A stretch of 64,000 bases of DNA from Akkermansia muciniphila (GCA_004557455.1 SFDX01000001.1:1-64000); one strand, 5' to 3'; numbered from the stretch's first letter, positions 24,712 through 35,562 are shown. Program-made: numbers and translations. Notes: a model not told the origin generated them from the sequence alone.

Positions 24712-27700
24712 ATGTCAAAGCCCACACAAGAGCGAATTAGTTTCGGTAAGATCAAGGAGGTCATTGAACCGCCCAACTTGATCGAGATTCAGACGAAGTC
24801 CTACGAGGAATTCCTCCAGCGCTTCACCGAACCCGACAAGAGACTCAAAATGGGTCTCCAGGCCATCTTTGTTGAGAATTTCCCGATTCAGAGTTACGAC
24901 GACCACATTCGTTTGGAGTACATTTCCTACGAGGTTTCGCCGCCGAAGATGTCGGACTACGCGGCCATCCGCGCGGGTGAGACGTACAGTGCCTCTCTGT
25001 ACGTCAAGTTCCGCATCGTCTGTGCGGACTACAAGTCTGAGGAGAACGTGTACATGGGCGAGATTCCCATGATCACGGACCGCGGCACCTTCGTCATCAA
25101 CGGTGCGGAGCGTGTTATCGTGGCGCAGTTACATCGTTCTCCGGGCATCTGCTTCGAGAAGACGCACCACACGAACGGCAAGGACATTTTCTCCTTCCGC
25201 ATCATCCCGGACCGCGGTTCTTGGCTGGAGGTGCAGTTTGACACCAGCGACCTGATGTACGTCTTCTTGGACCGCCGCCGCCGCCGTCGTAAGTTCCTCG
25301 CCACGACCTTCCTGCGCTATCTGGGTTATGAGACGGACCGCCAGCTGGTGGAGCAGTTCTACACCATCCAGCGCATCCGCCTCAAGGAGGTGACGAGCGA
25401 TGAGCTCGAGAACCTGGTTCCCTTTGAGGATGTGAAGTACGGGGACACCCGCGTGAACGTGATTGCCAAGGCCTACGAGCCCATCAGCGGTGCTGCTCTG
25501 CGTCGCATGCAGGATCTGGGCATCGAGGAAATCGAGGTCATTGACCAGCGCGAGGAGGAGACCCTCATCAAGACCCTCAAGAAGGACTTGGCTCACGACC
25601 GCGAGTCCGCCCTCAAGGAGATTTTCCGCAAGTTCCGTCCCGGTGATCCGGCTTCCGTGCAGCAGGCTGCCACAGCTCTGGACCGCCTGTTCAAGGAGGA
25701 GAAGAAGTACGACCTGACCCGCGTGGGCCGCTACAAGATCAACCAGAAGCTCGGTCTGGACGTGCCGGAGGACGTGCGGCTCATCCAGCCCATTGACTTC
25801 CTGACGGCCATCAAGTACATGCTCAAGTTGAAGCACGGTGAGGGCCATGTGGACGACATCGACCACTTGGGCAGCCGCCGCGTGCGTGCCGTGGGTGAAC
25901 TGATTGCCAACCAGTGCCGCGTGGGTCTTGCCCGCACGGAGCGCCTGGTGAAGGAGCGCATGACCCTGTGCGACCCGACCAAGCAGGACCTGACGCCCAG
26001 CAAGCTCATCAACCCGAAGGCTCTCAGCGCCGTCGTGCGTGACTTCTTCGGCCGCAGCCAGCTCTCCCAGTTCATGGACCAGATCAACCCGCTGGCCGAG
26101 CTGACGCACAAGCGCCGTCTCTCCGCCCTCGGACCGGGCGGTCTGAACCGCGACCGCGCCGGCTTCGAGGTGCGAGACGTGCATCCCTCTCACTACGGTC
26201 GTATCTGCCCGATCGAGACCCCGGAAGGTCCGAACATCGGTCTGATCAACTCGCTTTGCACCTATGCTCGAATTGACGAGTACGGCTTCATCGAGACGCC
26301 GTTCCGCCGCGTCAAGCACGTGGAGAAGAAGAACAAGAAGGGCGAGGTGATTGACACCGAGGTCATCGTGACCAACGAGGTGGATTACCTGACGGCGGAC
26401 AAGGAAGAGTACCACATGATCGCCCAGGCCAACAACGAGTTGGACCGCGACGACGGCACGGGGCACTTCGTGAAGAGCCGCATCACGGCTCGCTCCAAGG
26501 GTGAGTTCATTGAGGTTGACCCCCGCAAGGTGGAGTACATGGATGTCTCTCCCAAGCAGATTATCTCCATCGCCGCAGGTCTCATTCCCTTCTTGGAGCA
26601 CGATGACGCAAACCGTGCTTTGATGGGTGCCAACATGCAGCGCCAGGGTGTGCCGTTGATGGTGAACCAGGCTCCGTTGGTGGGCACGGGCATTGAGGCC
26701 AAGTGCGCCCGCGACAGTTGCGCGGTGGTCTGCGCCAAGGGCCCGGGTGTTGTCGCTTCTGCCACGGCAGAGTACATTGTGACCACGCCGGACGGCAACC
26801 TGCCGGTGCCCCCGCAGCGTTGGCTCTCCGAGCCGAGCTGCATCACTACCGATGTCGAGAAGGGTATCTACGTCTACCAGCTTCGCAAGTTCATGCGTTC
26901 CAATGCCTCCACCTGCATCAACCAGCATCCCATCGTTGAGCGCGGGCAGACCGTGAAGGCCGGTGATGTGCTGGCTGACGGCCCCTGCACCGACGGCGGT
27001 GAGCTGGCCTTGGGTCGCAACGTGCTGGTGGCTTACATGTCTTGGTACGGCTACAACTTCGAGGACGCCATCATCATCTCCGAGCGCTTGGCGCAGGAGG
27101 ACGCTTACACGTCCATCCACATCGAGGAGTTTGAGGAGAAGGCTCGCGACACCAAACTCGGGCCGGAGGAAATCACCCGCGATATTCCGAACGTGGGCGA
27201 TGATGCCCTCAAGAACCTCGGGCCGGACGGTGTGGTACGCATCGGTGCCGAGGTGAAGCCCGGCGACATCCTCGTGGGCAAGATTACCCCCAAGAGCGAG
27301 ACCGACCTCGCCCCGGAGGAGCGCCTGCTGCGCGCCATCTTCGGCGAGAAGGCCGCTGACGTGAAGGACACTTCTCTGCGTGTGCCGCCGGGCACCACGG
27401 GCGTGGTAATGGACATCCGTGTTTTGCGCTCCAGCGCCCCCGGTGCCCCCGCCACCGATATGGAGAAGGAGAGCCAGAAGCAGCGCCAGAAGGTCGACAG
27501 CGACTACGAGAAGAGCCGTTCTGACTTGATTAACCAACTGACGGAGAAGCTCTCCGGCCGCCTGCTGGGCGAGAAGATTCCGTTGGAGGTCACACGCGCC
27601 GGCAGCGGCGAGACCATTCTGCCGGCCGGCAAGAAGATCACAAAGACCCTGCTCCGCAAGCTCGCGGAGAACCACGGCCAGGTGGAGATGAACGAAAGCC

Positions 27701-28740
27701 CCGTCCGCAACCAGATCTTCGACATCATGAACAGCTTCGAGAGCCGCTTCGAGGAGCTGGACCACGAGCGTGAGCGCAAGCTGGACCAGATCGAGGCCGG
27801 CGCGGAGATGGATCCCGGTGTTGTCACCGAGGTGAAGGTCTACATCGCCGCCAAGCGCAAGCTGGGTGTGGGTGATAAGATGGCAGGCCGCCACGGTAAC
27901 AAAGGCGTGTGCTCCCGTGTGCTCCCGGTGGAGGATATGCCCTACCTGGAGGACGGTACCCCGGTGGACATCATCCTGAACCCGCTGGGCGTGCCCTCCC
28001 GAATGAACGTGGGCCAAGTGTTGGAAGCTCACTTGGGTGTGGCTGCCAAGGCCCTCGGCTTCAAGGTCGCTACCCCGGTGTTCGACGGTATCGATGAATC
28101 CCGCATCTGGGACTTCATGAGCAAGGCCAAGCAAGTGCCCGGGTTCTCTTGGGTGGGCGACGGCAAGGACGGCAGTGTAGCCGGTAAGAGTCGCCTGATC
28201 GACGGCTTGACGGGTGAGTACTTCCACTATCCCGTGGTGGTGGGTTACACCTACATGCTCAAGCTCAATCACTTGGTGGCGGACAAGGTGCACGCCCGTG
28301 CCGTGGGTACCTACTCGCTCGTCACGCAGCAACCCCTGGGCGGCAAGGCTCAGCGCGGTGGCCAGCGCTTCGGTGAAATGGAGGTGTGGGCCATGGAGGC
28401 ATACGGCGCTGCCTATACCCTCCAGGAGCTCCTCACCGTCAAGTCCGATGACGTGCAGGGCCGTACCCGCATCTACGAGAACATCGTGAAGGGTGATAAC
28501 TCCCTGGAGGCCGGTACGCCGGAGTCCTTCAACGTGCTCATCAAGGAAATGCAGGCTCTCTGCCTCAATGTGCAACCCATGGAGCGCAAGGACCGCGAGA
28601 ACGCACCCAAGACCACCGACGAGCTCTTCGACTTGCTGGCTGCCGGCGAGGATGAGGAGGAGACAACCGACCGCGATGATGAATTCAGCGACGATGATGA
28701 CGCCGATTTCCACGACGAGGACGATGATTCCACCATGTAA
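24712..28740 (+). CDS. rpoB: DNA-directed RNA polymerase beta subunit
   Basis: Catalytic-core subunit of RNA polymerase, 1342 aa. The start is placed at ATG 24712 (MSKPTQERISFGK), where similarity to RpoB begins; the frame stays open to TTG 24589, but that part is the structured leader. The rifampicin region is intact, reading QLSQFMDQINPL then THKRRLSALGPGG. It carries the key Gln, Asp, His, Arg and Ser, with Ile where E. coli has Asn518. The C-terminal block GGKAQRGGQRFGEMEVWA is normal. A strongly acidic tail of about 30 residues (DDDDADFHDEDDD) follows the usual end. Confidence 0.98.
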   Translation: MSKPTQERISFGKIKEVIEPPNLIEIQTKSYEEFLQRFTEPDKRLKMGLQAIFVENFPIQSYDDHIRLEYISYEVSPPKMSDYAAIRAGETYSASLYVKFRIVCADYKSEENVYMGEIPMITDRGTFVINGAERVIVAQLHRSPGICFEKTHHTNGKDIFSFRIIPDRGSWLEVQFDTSDLMYVFLDRRRRRRKFLATTFLRYLGYETDRQLVEQFYTIQRIRLKEVTSDELENLVPFEDVKYGDTRVNVIAKAYEPISGAALRRMQDLGIEEIEVIDQREEETLIKTLKKDLAHDRESALKEIFRKFRPGDPASVQQAATALDRLFKEEKKYDLTRVGRYKINQKLGLDVPEDVRLIQPIDFLTAIKYMLKLKHGEGHVDDIDHLGSRRVRAVGELIANQCRVGLARTERLVKERMTLCDPTKQDLTPSKLINPKALSAVVRDFFGRSQLSQFMDQINPLAELTHKRRLSALGPGGLNRDRAGFEVRDVHPSHYGRICPIETPEGPNIGLINSLCTYARIDEYGFIETPFRRVKHVEKKNKKGEVIDTEVIVTNEVDYLTADKEEYHMIAQANNELDRDDGTGHFVKSRITARSKGEFIEVDPRKVEYMDVSPKQIISIAAGLIPFLEHDDANRALMGANMQRQGVPLMVNQAPLVGTGIEAKCARDSCAVVCAKGPGVVASATAEYIVTTPDGNLPVPPQRWLSEPSCITTDVEKGIYVYQLRKFMRSNASTCINQHPIVERGQTVKAGDVLADGPCTDGGELALGRNVLVAYMSWYGYNFEDAIIISERLAQEDAYTSIHIEEFEEKARDTKLGPEEITRDIPNVGDDALKNLGPDGVVRIGAEVKPGDILVGKITPKSETDLAPEERLLRAIFGEKAADVKDTSLRVPPGTTGVVMDIRVLRSSAPGAPATDMEKESQKQRQKVDSDYEKSRSDLINQLTEKLSGRLLGEKIPLEVTRAGSGETILPAGKKITKTLLRKLAENHGQVEMNESPVRNQIFDIMNSFESRFEELDHERERKLDQIEAGAEMDPGVVTEVKVYIAAKRKLGVGDKMAGRHGNKGVCSRVLPVEDMPYLEDGTPVDIILNPLGVPSRMNVGQVLEAHLGVAAKALGFKVATPVFDGIDESRIWDFMSKAKQVPGFSWVGDGKDGSVAGKSRLIDGLTGEYFHYPVVVGYTYMLKLNHLVADKVHARAVGTYSLVTQQPLGGKAQRGGQRFGEMEVWAMEAYGAAYTLQELLTVKSDDVQGRTRIYENIVKGDNSLEAGTPESFNVLIKEMQALCLNVQPMERKDRENAPKTTDELFDLLAAGEDEEETTDRDDEFSDDDDADFHDEDDDSTM

Positions 28741-28768
28741 ACCTATCAACCTTTAACAAATTCCCCAT

Positions 28769-31700
28769 ATGGCTTATATTGACCTCAACAACGAGAAGCC
28801 CAAAAACTTCGATCAGGTTTGCATCACCGTCGCAAGCCCGGAGGACATCCGCTCTTGGTCCCACGGCGAGGTGAAGAACCCGGAGACGATCAATTACCGC
28901 ACGTTCAAGCCGGAGAAGGGCGGTCTCTTCTGCGAGCGCATCTTCGGTCCGACGCGTGACATGGAGTGTTCCTGCGGTCGCTACAAGCGTGCCAAGAACA
29001 AGGGCACCATCTGCGACCGCTGCGGTGTGGAAGTCACCTCTTCCCGTGTGCGCCGTGAGCGCATGGGCCACATCGAGCTGGCCGTGCCCGTCACGCACAT
29101 CTGGTTCTACAAGTGCATGCCCAGCCGTATCGGCCTCATGCTGGACCTGACCACGCACGACTTGGAGCGCGTCATCTACTACGAGGACTTCATCGTCATC
29201 GACCCCAAGGGGCTGCCGGGCTACTCCGTCAACCAGATCCTCACGGAGGAGGAGTACAATGAGCTGAAGGAGGACTACGGCGACGAGGCACCGGAGGCGG
29301 AGATGGGCGCTGTGGCCATCCAGAAGCTGTTGCAGAACCTCGATCTGCAGGCTCTGGTGGACAAGCTGCGCCAGGATATGGCCAAGACCAGCTCCAAGCA
29401 GAACAAGCGCAAGATCGCTAAGCGTCTCCAGCTCGCCCAAGGCTTCCTGAACAGCAAGGGCAAGCCGGAGTGGATGGTGCTCACCGTGCTGCCGGTCATC
29501 CCGCCGGATCTGCGTCCGCTCGTTCCCCTGCCCGGTGGCCGTTTTGCCACCAGCGATCTGAACGACCTCTACCGCCGTGTCATCAACCGCAACAACCGCT
29601 TGCGCGAGTTGGCCGCCCTGCAGACGCCGGAGGTCATCAAGCGCAACGAGCGCCGCATGTTGCAGGAGGCGGTGGACGCCTTGTTTGACAACGGCCGCCA
29701 CGGTCGCCACGTCACGGGTGCCGGCAACCGCCCGCTCAAGTCTCTGTCGGACATGCTGAAGGGCAAGAGCGGTCGTTTCCGCCAGAACCTGCTCGGCAAG
29801 CGTGTTGACTACTCCGGTCGTTCCGTCATCGTGATCGGTCCGCACCTCAAGATGAACCAGTGCGGTCTGCCGAAGAAGATGGCCCTGAACCTCTTCGAGC
29901 CCTTCATCATCCACCACCTCAAGGAGCGTGGCTTGGTGCACACCGTGCGCTCTGCCAAGAAGATGATCGACCGCAAGGAGCCCGTGGTGTGGGATATTCT
30001 GGAGCAGGTGACCAAGGGACACCCCGTCTTCCTGAACCGAGCCCCAACGCTGCACCGCCTCTCCATTCAGGCTTTCGAGCCCGTGCTCATCGAGGGTGAT
30101 GCCATCCGCCTTCACCCGCTCGTGTGTACGGGTTACAACGCCGACTTCGATGGTGACCAGATGGCCGTGCACGTGCCGCTGAGCGTGGAGGCCCAGTTGG
30201 AGGCGCGCCTGCTCATGCTGGCTCCCAACAACATCTTCTCCCCGGCTTCCGGTAAGCCCATCAGCACCCCCAGCCAGGATATCGTGCTCGGGTCTTACTA
30301 CCTGACGCATACCCGCGCCAAGGAGGTGAAGGAGAAGCAGGATAACCAGCACCTGCTCCCGCTCTTCGAGTCCATCTCGGAGGTGGAGTTCGCCATCGCG
30401 GCCCGTAAAATCGGCTACCATGAGTGGATCCGCCTCAAGAACCCGGACTACGGCAAGACGGGTCGTGCCTTCGACCGCCTTTCCTACAACCAGGAGAATG
30501 TGGACAAGAAGACCATCGTGACCACTGCCGGCCGCGTGCGTTTCAACGAAATCTGGCCGGATGAAATCGGTTACATCAACCGCAACATCGGCAAGAAGCA
30601 GCTCGGTGATATTATCTGGCGCTGCTATCAGACCTGTGGCCAGCAGAAGACCGTGGAGACGCTCGATGCGCTTAAGTCCTTAGGCTACAAGGAGGCTACG
30701 CGTTCCGGTTGCTCCATCGGTATCGTGGATATGGTGGTGCCGGAGAACAAGAACGAGCGTATCGCTGCCGCCTATGAGGAGGTTGCCAAGGTCACTCAGC
30801 AGTACGAGGAAGGCCTCATCACCAACGGCGAGCGCTATGATAAGGTTGTGAACATTTGGTCCGCCACCACGGATGACATCCAGAAGGAGCTCTACACCAA
30901 GCTGGAATACAACAGCGGTTCGGCTGTCGCCAGCCCGCTCTTCATGATGGTGGACTCCGGTGCTCGCGGTAACAAGGCCCAGATTAAGCAGCTCTCCGGT
31001 ATGCGTGGTTTGATGGCTAAGCCCTCCGGCGAAATCATTGAGCGCCCCATTACGGCTAATTTCCGTGAGGGTCTCAGCGCCTTGGAGTACTTCATTTCCA
31101 CCCACGGTGCCCGTAAGGGTCTTGCCGATACCGCTCTGAAGACGGCCGACTCCGGTTACATGACGCGTAAGCTCGTCGATGTGGCTCAGGATGTCATCGT
31201 GCGTCAGGAGGACTGCGGCACGGATCGTGGTATCACCATGACGGCCATCTACGATGGTGATGACGAGATTGCCACTCTTTCCACCCGTATCTACGGCCGC
31301 GTGACCTGTGATGACATTTACGACCCGACGACGCGCGAGCTCATCGTGGCCAAGAATGAGATTATCACGGATGAGGCTGCCAAGAAGATCGAGAAGGTCG
31401 GCATCGAGAAGGTCAAGGTGCGTTCCGTCCTTACCTGCGGTCTGGACAAGGGCTGCTGCGCGAAGTGCTATGGCCTCAACCTCGCTTCCGGCAAGGCGGT
31501 CAAGGTCGGTGAGGCTGTCGGTATCATCGCCGCTCAGTCCATCGGCGAGCCCGGCACCCAGCTCACCATGCGTACCTTCCACGTGGGTGGTACGGCTACT
31601 GCATCCGCCAGCCGTCCGGAGTACATCTCCAAGTCCACCGGTCGTATCATCTATGACGAAAACCTGCGCGGGCGTTGCGTAGAGGATGAAAACCACAACT

Positions 31701-33067
31701 GGGTTGTGCTCTGCAAGAACGGCGGCCTGAAGGTGTATGATGCCGAGGGCAAGGAGTTGGAGTCCTACCAGCTCACGCTCGGTTCCATTCTGCACATCAA
31801 GGACGGTGGGGAGGTCAACGAGGGCGATCTGATCGCCGAGTGGGATCCCTACGCCATCCCCGTCATTGCGGAGGTCGGCGGTACCGTGGAGTATGTGGAC
31901 ATGATCGAGGGCATCACCTATCGTACGGAGTCCGGTCCCGGCGATGGTGGTCGCGGCACCAGCTGCATCATCGAGCACCGTCAGGACCTCGCTCCCCGTG
32001 TCGTCATTCACACCGGTACCCGCGACAGACGCGATAAGACCAAGTGGAACAACGATAAGCCGCGTGTGTACTCTATCCCCACCGGTGCTTACCTCGCCGT
32101 GGCGGACGGGCAGAAGATCTTTGCCGGTACTCAGGTGGCCAAGACGCCCCGCAAGGTGCAGAAGACCAACGATATTACCGGTGGTCTGCCGCGCGTGGCC
32201 GAGCTCTTCGAAGCTCGCCGTCCAAAGGATACCTGCACGCTGGCCGAGATGGATGGCATCGTGGCCATCGATGACGCGATGATCCGCGGTAAAAAGGTCG
32301 TCAAGATTTATCGCGATGCCGAGGCGAAGGAGGCTGCCGGCAAGAGCCGCCGCCGCTCTTCTGCCAAGCTCGTGGAGAACGATGACAACGAGCGCGCTCT
32401 CTGCATCAAGCACCTCGTGCCGATGGATCGCCACATCATCGTGCACGATGGTGACTACGTCCATGCCGGCGAGCCGCTCTCCGATGGTTCAGAGGCCTCC
32501 GATGAGATCCTCCGTATCTGCGGTAAGGAGAAGCTGCAGGAGCACCTCGTCAACAAGGTGCAGCAGGTCTACCGCGTCCAAGGTGTGGAAATCAACGATA
32601 AGCACGTGGAGATCATCGTCTCCCAGATGCTGCGTAAGGTTCGCATCAAGGACCCCGGTGATACCGGTCTACTCTGGGGCGATGAGGTGGATACCACAGC
32701 TCTGAACCGCATCAATGCGCTTACTGTGGAGATGAATGGTCGCCCGGCGGAAAGCGAGCCCATCCTGCTCGGTATCACGAAGGCCTCCCTCAAGACGGAT
32801 TCCTTCATCTCCGCCGCATCCTTCCAGGATACTACGCGCGTCCTCACCGAGGCCGCTACCCTCGGTAAGGTAGACTACTTGGAGGGCTTCAAGGAGAACG
32901 TCATTCTCGGTCACCTCATCCCCGCCGGTACCGGCTTCGATAAGTACCACAACATCGTGGTGGAGGCCGCTCCGGGTGCCGTCCCCATCCCCCGTGCCGT
33001 CATCGCGGAGGAGGAGCCGGAGCTCGACCGACCGGATGATACGCTCTCCGTGGGTATTGACGAGTAA
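28769..33067 (+). CDS. rpoC: DNA-directed RNA polymerase beta' subunit
   Basis: Holds the active-site magnesium of RNA polymerase. 1432 aa. Visible are the N-terminal zinc ribbon CSCGRYKR with CDRCGVEV, the bridge to NADFDGDQMAVH with the three catalytic aspartates, the second zinc site ending CCAKCYG, and the trigger-loop region IIAAQSIGEPGTQLTMRTFH. It starts 28 bp after rpoB. An intrinsic terminator follows; unlike many bacteria, rpsL-rpsG-fusA do not come next. Confidence 0.98.
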   Translation: MAYIDLNNEKPKNFDQVCITVASPEDIRSWSHGEVKNPETINYRTFKPEKGGLFCERIFGPTRDMECSCGRYKRAKNKGTICDRCGVEVTSSRVRRERMGHIELAVPVTHIWFYKCMPSRIGLMLDLTTHDLERVIYYEDFIVIDPKGLPGYSVNQILTEEEYNELKEDYGDEAPEAEMGAVAIQKLLQNLDLQALVDKLRQDMAKTSSKQNKRKIAKRLQLAQGFLNSKGKPEWMVLTVLPVIPPDLRPLVPLPGGRFATSDLNDLYRRVINRNNRLRELAALQTPEVIKRNERRMLQEAVDALFDNGRHGRHVTGAGNRPLKSLSDMLKGKSGRFRQNLLGKRVDYSGRSVIVIGPHLKMNQCGLPKKMALNLFEPFIIHHLKERGLVHTVRSAKKMIDRKEPVVWDILEQVTKGHPVFLNRAPTLHRLSIQAFEPVLIEGDAIRLHPLVCTGYNADFDGDQMAVHVPLSVEAQLEARLLMLAPNNIFSPASGKPISTPSQDIVLGSYYLTHTRAKEVKEKQDNQHLLPLFESISEVEFAIAARKIGYHEWIRLKNPDYGKTGRAFDRLSYNQENVDKKTIVTTAGRVRFNEIWPDEIGYINRNIGKKQLGDIIWRCYQTCGQQKTVETLDALKSLGYKEATRSGCSIGIVDMVVPENKNERIAAAYEEVAKVTQQYEEGLITNGERYDKVVNIWSATTDDIQKELYTKLEYNSGSAVASPLFMMVDSGARGNKAQIKQLSGMRGLMAKPSGEIIERPITANFREGLSALEYFISTHGARKGLADTALKTADSGYMTRKLVDVAQDVIVRQEDCGTDRGITMTAIYDGDDEIATLSTRIYGRVTCDDIYDPTTRELIVAKNEIITDEAAKKIEKVGIEKVKVRSVLTCGLDKGCCAKCYGLNLASGKAVKVGEAVGIIAAQSIGEPGTQLTMRTFHVGGTATASASRPEYISKSTGRIIYDENLRGRCVEDENHNWVVLCKNGGLKVYDAEGKELESYQLTLGSILHIKDGGEVNEGDLIAEWDPYAIPVIAEVGGTVEYVDMIEGITYRTESGPGDGGRGTSCIIEHRQDLAPRVVIHTGTRDRRDKTKWNNDKPRVYSIPTGAYLAVADGQKIFAGTQVAKTPRKVQKTNDITGGLPRVAELFEARRPKDTCTLAEMDGIVAIDDAMIRGKKVVKIYRDAEAKEAAGKSRRRSSAKLVENDDNERALCIKHLVPMDRHIIVHDGDYVHAGEPLSDGSEASDEILRICGKEKLQEHLVNKVQQVYRVQGVEINDKHVEIIVSQMLRKVRIKDPGDTGLLWGDEVDTTALNRINALTVEMNGRPAESEPILLGITKASLKTDSFISAASFQDTTRVLTEAATLGKVDYLEGFKENVILGHLIPAGTGFDKYHNIVVEAAPGAVPIPRAVIAEEEPELDRPDDTLSVGIDE

Positions 33068-33092
33068 GCCAAGCTGACCCCCTACCCCGTTC

Positions 33093-33128
33093 CCGGGCCC
33101 TGCCGTTCATGCAGGGCCCGGCTTTTTT
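33093..33128 (+). terminator. Intrinsic terminator of the rpoBC operon
   Basis: CCGGGCCCTGC (33093-33103) pairs perfectly with GCAGGGCCCGG (33111-33121) and is followed by CTTTTTT. It is the strongest classical terminator in the window. Confidence 0.92.
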
Positions 33129-33193
33129 ACCCTGTTGCAAGCCCTTATCCCCGAAAAAAATTGATGTTTTTCGTCTTTTTTGCTGGAAAAAGC

Positions 33194-33222
33194 TTGCATT
33201 GCCGGCGTTTTTCGTGTATACT
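33194..33222 (+). promoter_or_regulatory. Promoter of tRNA-Leu
   Basis: TTGCAT (33194-33199), a 17-bp spacer and TATACT (33217-33222), about 28 nt before the tRNA. Its -10 region (GTGTATACT) is the same as that of the tRNA-Thr promoter. Confidence 0.7.
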
Positions 33223-33249
33223 CTCCCCGCGTTCAAGGTGCAAACCAAT

Positions 33250-33331
<82 letters not shown>

Positions 33332-33343
33332 TCCGAGAACCCG

Positions 33344-33379
33344 AGGAGCGGCCGCAGGCAACTGCAGGCCGCTCCTTTT
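33344..33379 (+). terminator. Intrinsic terminator after tRNA-Leu
   Basis: AGGAGCGGCC (33344-33353) pairs with GGCCGCTCCT (33367-33376), with an inner GCAG/CTGC, followed by TTT. Confidence 0.8.
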
Positions 33380-33404
33380 GTGCACCATAGGACAGTTTTT
33401 CTGC

Positions 33405-33433
33405 TTGTCCCATTGCGGGGGCTGTGATACACT
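33405..33433 (+). promoter_or_regulatory. Candidate promoter of ppk
   Basis: TTGTCC (33405-33410), a 17-bp spacer and TACACT (33428-33433). The leader to ATG 33464 includes a GGAAGGAG Shine-Dalgarno sequence (about 33447-33455), rare in this window. Confidence 0.5.
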
Positions 33434-33463
33434 GGGAGGACGGATAGGAAGGAGTAGAGCAAG

Positions 33464-35533
33464 ATGTACATCAATCGGGAATTATCTTGGCTGGAGTTCA
33501 ATGCGCGGGTGCTGGATCAAGCACGCAGGGCGGAGCTGCCTCTGCTGGAGCGCATCAAATTCTTGGCAATCACAGCCAGCAATCTCGATGAGTTCTTCCA
33601 AGTCCGCGTCGGGGGACTGCGGCTGCTGCGCCGCTCCGGCAAGTACACCCCGGATGCCGCAGGGCTTTCCCCGAGCGACCAGTTGGAGCTCATCCGGGCG
33701 AGAGCCAATGCCCAGGTGCAGGCGCAGTACAGGCTGTTCAACGAGGAGCTTCTCCCGCTCATGAGAGTAGCCGGTATCAGCCCGCTGAGCATCGGCAGCT
33801 TGGCGGAGTCCCGCGTGGCAACCCTGCGCCGCTACTTCGAGGACAACGTGGCCCCCCTGCTCACCCCTCTGGCTTTGGAGGTGGAACAGCCGCCGGTACT
33901 CCCCTCTCTCAGCATCATCATCGCGCTGGAGCTGGCCGGCCCGGGGGAGGAGACCTCTCGCTTGGTGGTGGTTCCCTTGCCGGATGCCCTGCCGAGGCGC
34001 ATGCACTTTGCTGCGCTTGATGAGGGCTATGTGCCGGCAGAGGATCTCATCTGTGCGTTTATTGCGGACCTGTTTCCGGGGGAGGAGCTCCGCGCCGCGA
34101 CCCCGTTCCGCGTCACCCGCAACAGTGATATCGCTGTACCGGAGGAGGGTGCTGACTTTGCGCGGGAGATGGAGGCCGTTCTCGTGGCTCGCAAGTTCTC
34201 CGACTGCGTGCGTCTGGAGCTTCCGACCTCTACGCCCCCTGCCTTGGCGGACCGCATCGCGCGAGCGGTCGGCGCAGGGGCAGAGGATACCTACCGTGTA
34301 CCGGGGCTGCTCCGCCTGACGGATCTGGGGGACATGGCGCGTGAGCCCGGACATGACTTGCTCAAGGAGGAGGCTTGGCCCAGCTATCCACCCGCCGACG
34401 TAGATCCCTCCCAGAGTATGTTCGATAACATGGCACAGGGGGACATCCTCATTCTGAATCCCTACGAGAGTTACGAGCCCATCATCCGCCTCCTAGAGGA
34501 GGCCGCGGCAGATCCGGATGTCTTGGTCATCAAGCAGGTACTCTACAGAACAGCACACGGTTCTCGCTTCATCAAGGCCCTCTGTCGTGCGGCGGAGGCG
34601 GGTAAGCAGGTCACTGTTTTGGTGGAGCTCAAGGCGCGCTTTGATGAGGGGCACAACTTGGTACAGGCGGAGCGTCTGCAGAAAGCCGGGGTGCAGGTGG
34701 TGTACGGGGTCAAGGGGTTCAAAACTCATGCCAAGATTACCCTCATCGTCCGCCGGGAGCACGGCTTCCTGCGCCGCTATTGCCACTTCGGTACCGGTAA
34801 TTATAACGAAAAGACGGCCGCTCTGTACAGTGATGTCAACCTGCTGACCTGCAATGAAAACTTGGGGGCAGATGCCTCTCAGTTCTTCAATTCGGTCACG
34901 GGTCTCACGCGTCTCATGCGCTTCCGCCGCATTTTCCCCGCTCCCTCGGGCATGAAGGAAAAACTCCTGTCGCTCATTCGTGCAGAGACGCACCGAGCCC
35001 TCCTCGGTGAGCGGGCAGAAATTACCGCCAAGATGAACTCTCTGAATGACCCGGACATGATGCAGGCCCTAGAGAAAGCTGCGGAGGCAGGGGTGTATCT
35101 GCGTCTGAACGTGCGGGGCATCTGCTGCTGGGCACCCGGTACCCCCGCTGCCCGGGCGCGCACGCGCATCATCAGCATTGTGGATCGCTACTTGGAGCAC
35201 GCGCGCATCTTTTCTTTCCTGAACGGGGGTTCCCCTCTCGTCTACATTGCCAGTGCCGATTGGATGCCCCGCAACCTGGAGCGTCGTGTCGAGCTGCTCA
35301 TCCCCATTGAGGATCACACTGCCGCTCGCCGCCTGCTCGATGTTCTCGATGCCTGCTTCCGCGACAACACTCGCGCCTACGTCATGCAGGAGGACGGTTC
35401 CTACATCCCCGTTCGCAACAACGCCAAGCCTTTTTCACTGCAAGCCCACCTCCAGCAACTCGCCCGGCTCAAAGCGCACGACCAAGAGCGTGCCGGTCGT
35501 CTCCTCCTCGAGCCGCACGTCCCCATCCCCTAA
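33464..35533 (+). CDS. ppk: Polyphosphate kinase 1
   Basis: Reversibly makes inorganic polyphosphate from ATP. 689 aa, the usual length. The N-terminal domain starts YINRELSWLEFNARVLDQA, the classic PPK1 opening. The phosphorylated histidine is in GFKTHAKITLIVRRE, and the second HKD-like part lies in FGTGNYNEKTAALYSD. The C-terminal domain includes SADWMPRNLERRVE. It is a single gene between the tRNA-Leu terminator and a small unknown gene, with no exopolyphosphatase beside it. Peripheral membrane or cytosolic location is expected. Confidence 0.96.
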   Translation: MYINRELSWLEFNARVLDQARRAELPLLERIKFLAITASNLDEFFQVRVGGLRLLRRSGKYTPDAAGLSPSDQLELIRARANAQVQAQYRLFNEELLPLMRVAGISPLSIGSLAESRVATLRRYFEDNVAPLLTPLALEVEQPPVLPSLSIIIALELAGPGEETSRLVVVPLPDALPRRMHFAALDEGYVPAEDLICAFIADLFPGEELRAATPFRVTRNSDIAVPEEGADFAREMEAVLVARKFSDCVRLELPTSTPPALADRIARAVGAGAEDTYRVPGLLRLTDLGDMAREPGHDLLKEEAWPSYPPADVDPSQSMFDNMAQGDILILNPYESYEPIIRLLEEAAADPDVLVIKQVLYRTAHGSRFIKALCRAAEAGKQVTVLVELKARFDEGHNLVQAERLQKAGVQVVYGVKGFKTHAKITLIVRREHGFLRRYCHFGTGNYNEKTAALYSDVNLLTCNENLGADASQFFNSVTGLTRLMRFRRIFPAPSGMKEKLLSLIRAETHRALLGERAEITAKMNSLNDPDMMQALEKAAEAGVYLRLNVRGICCWAPGTPAARARTRIISIVDRYLEHARIFSFLNGGSPLVYIASADWMPRNLERRVELLIPIEDHTAARRLLDVLDACFRDNTRAYVMQEDGSYIPVRNNAKPFSLQAHLQQLARLKAHDQERAGRLLLEPHVPIP

Positions 35534-35562
35534 CTCGGCTCTGCCCCCGGTGCAAAAAATGC

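Noticed and set aside
25129..28749. 1206-codon open frame on the minus strand opposite rpoB, and similar frames opposite rpoC, the TPR gene and the rplA-rplJ genes
   Set aside because: Leu/Val/His-rich mirror frames that arise from codon bias of conserved genes on the plus strand.
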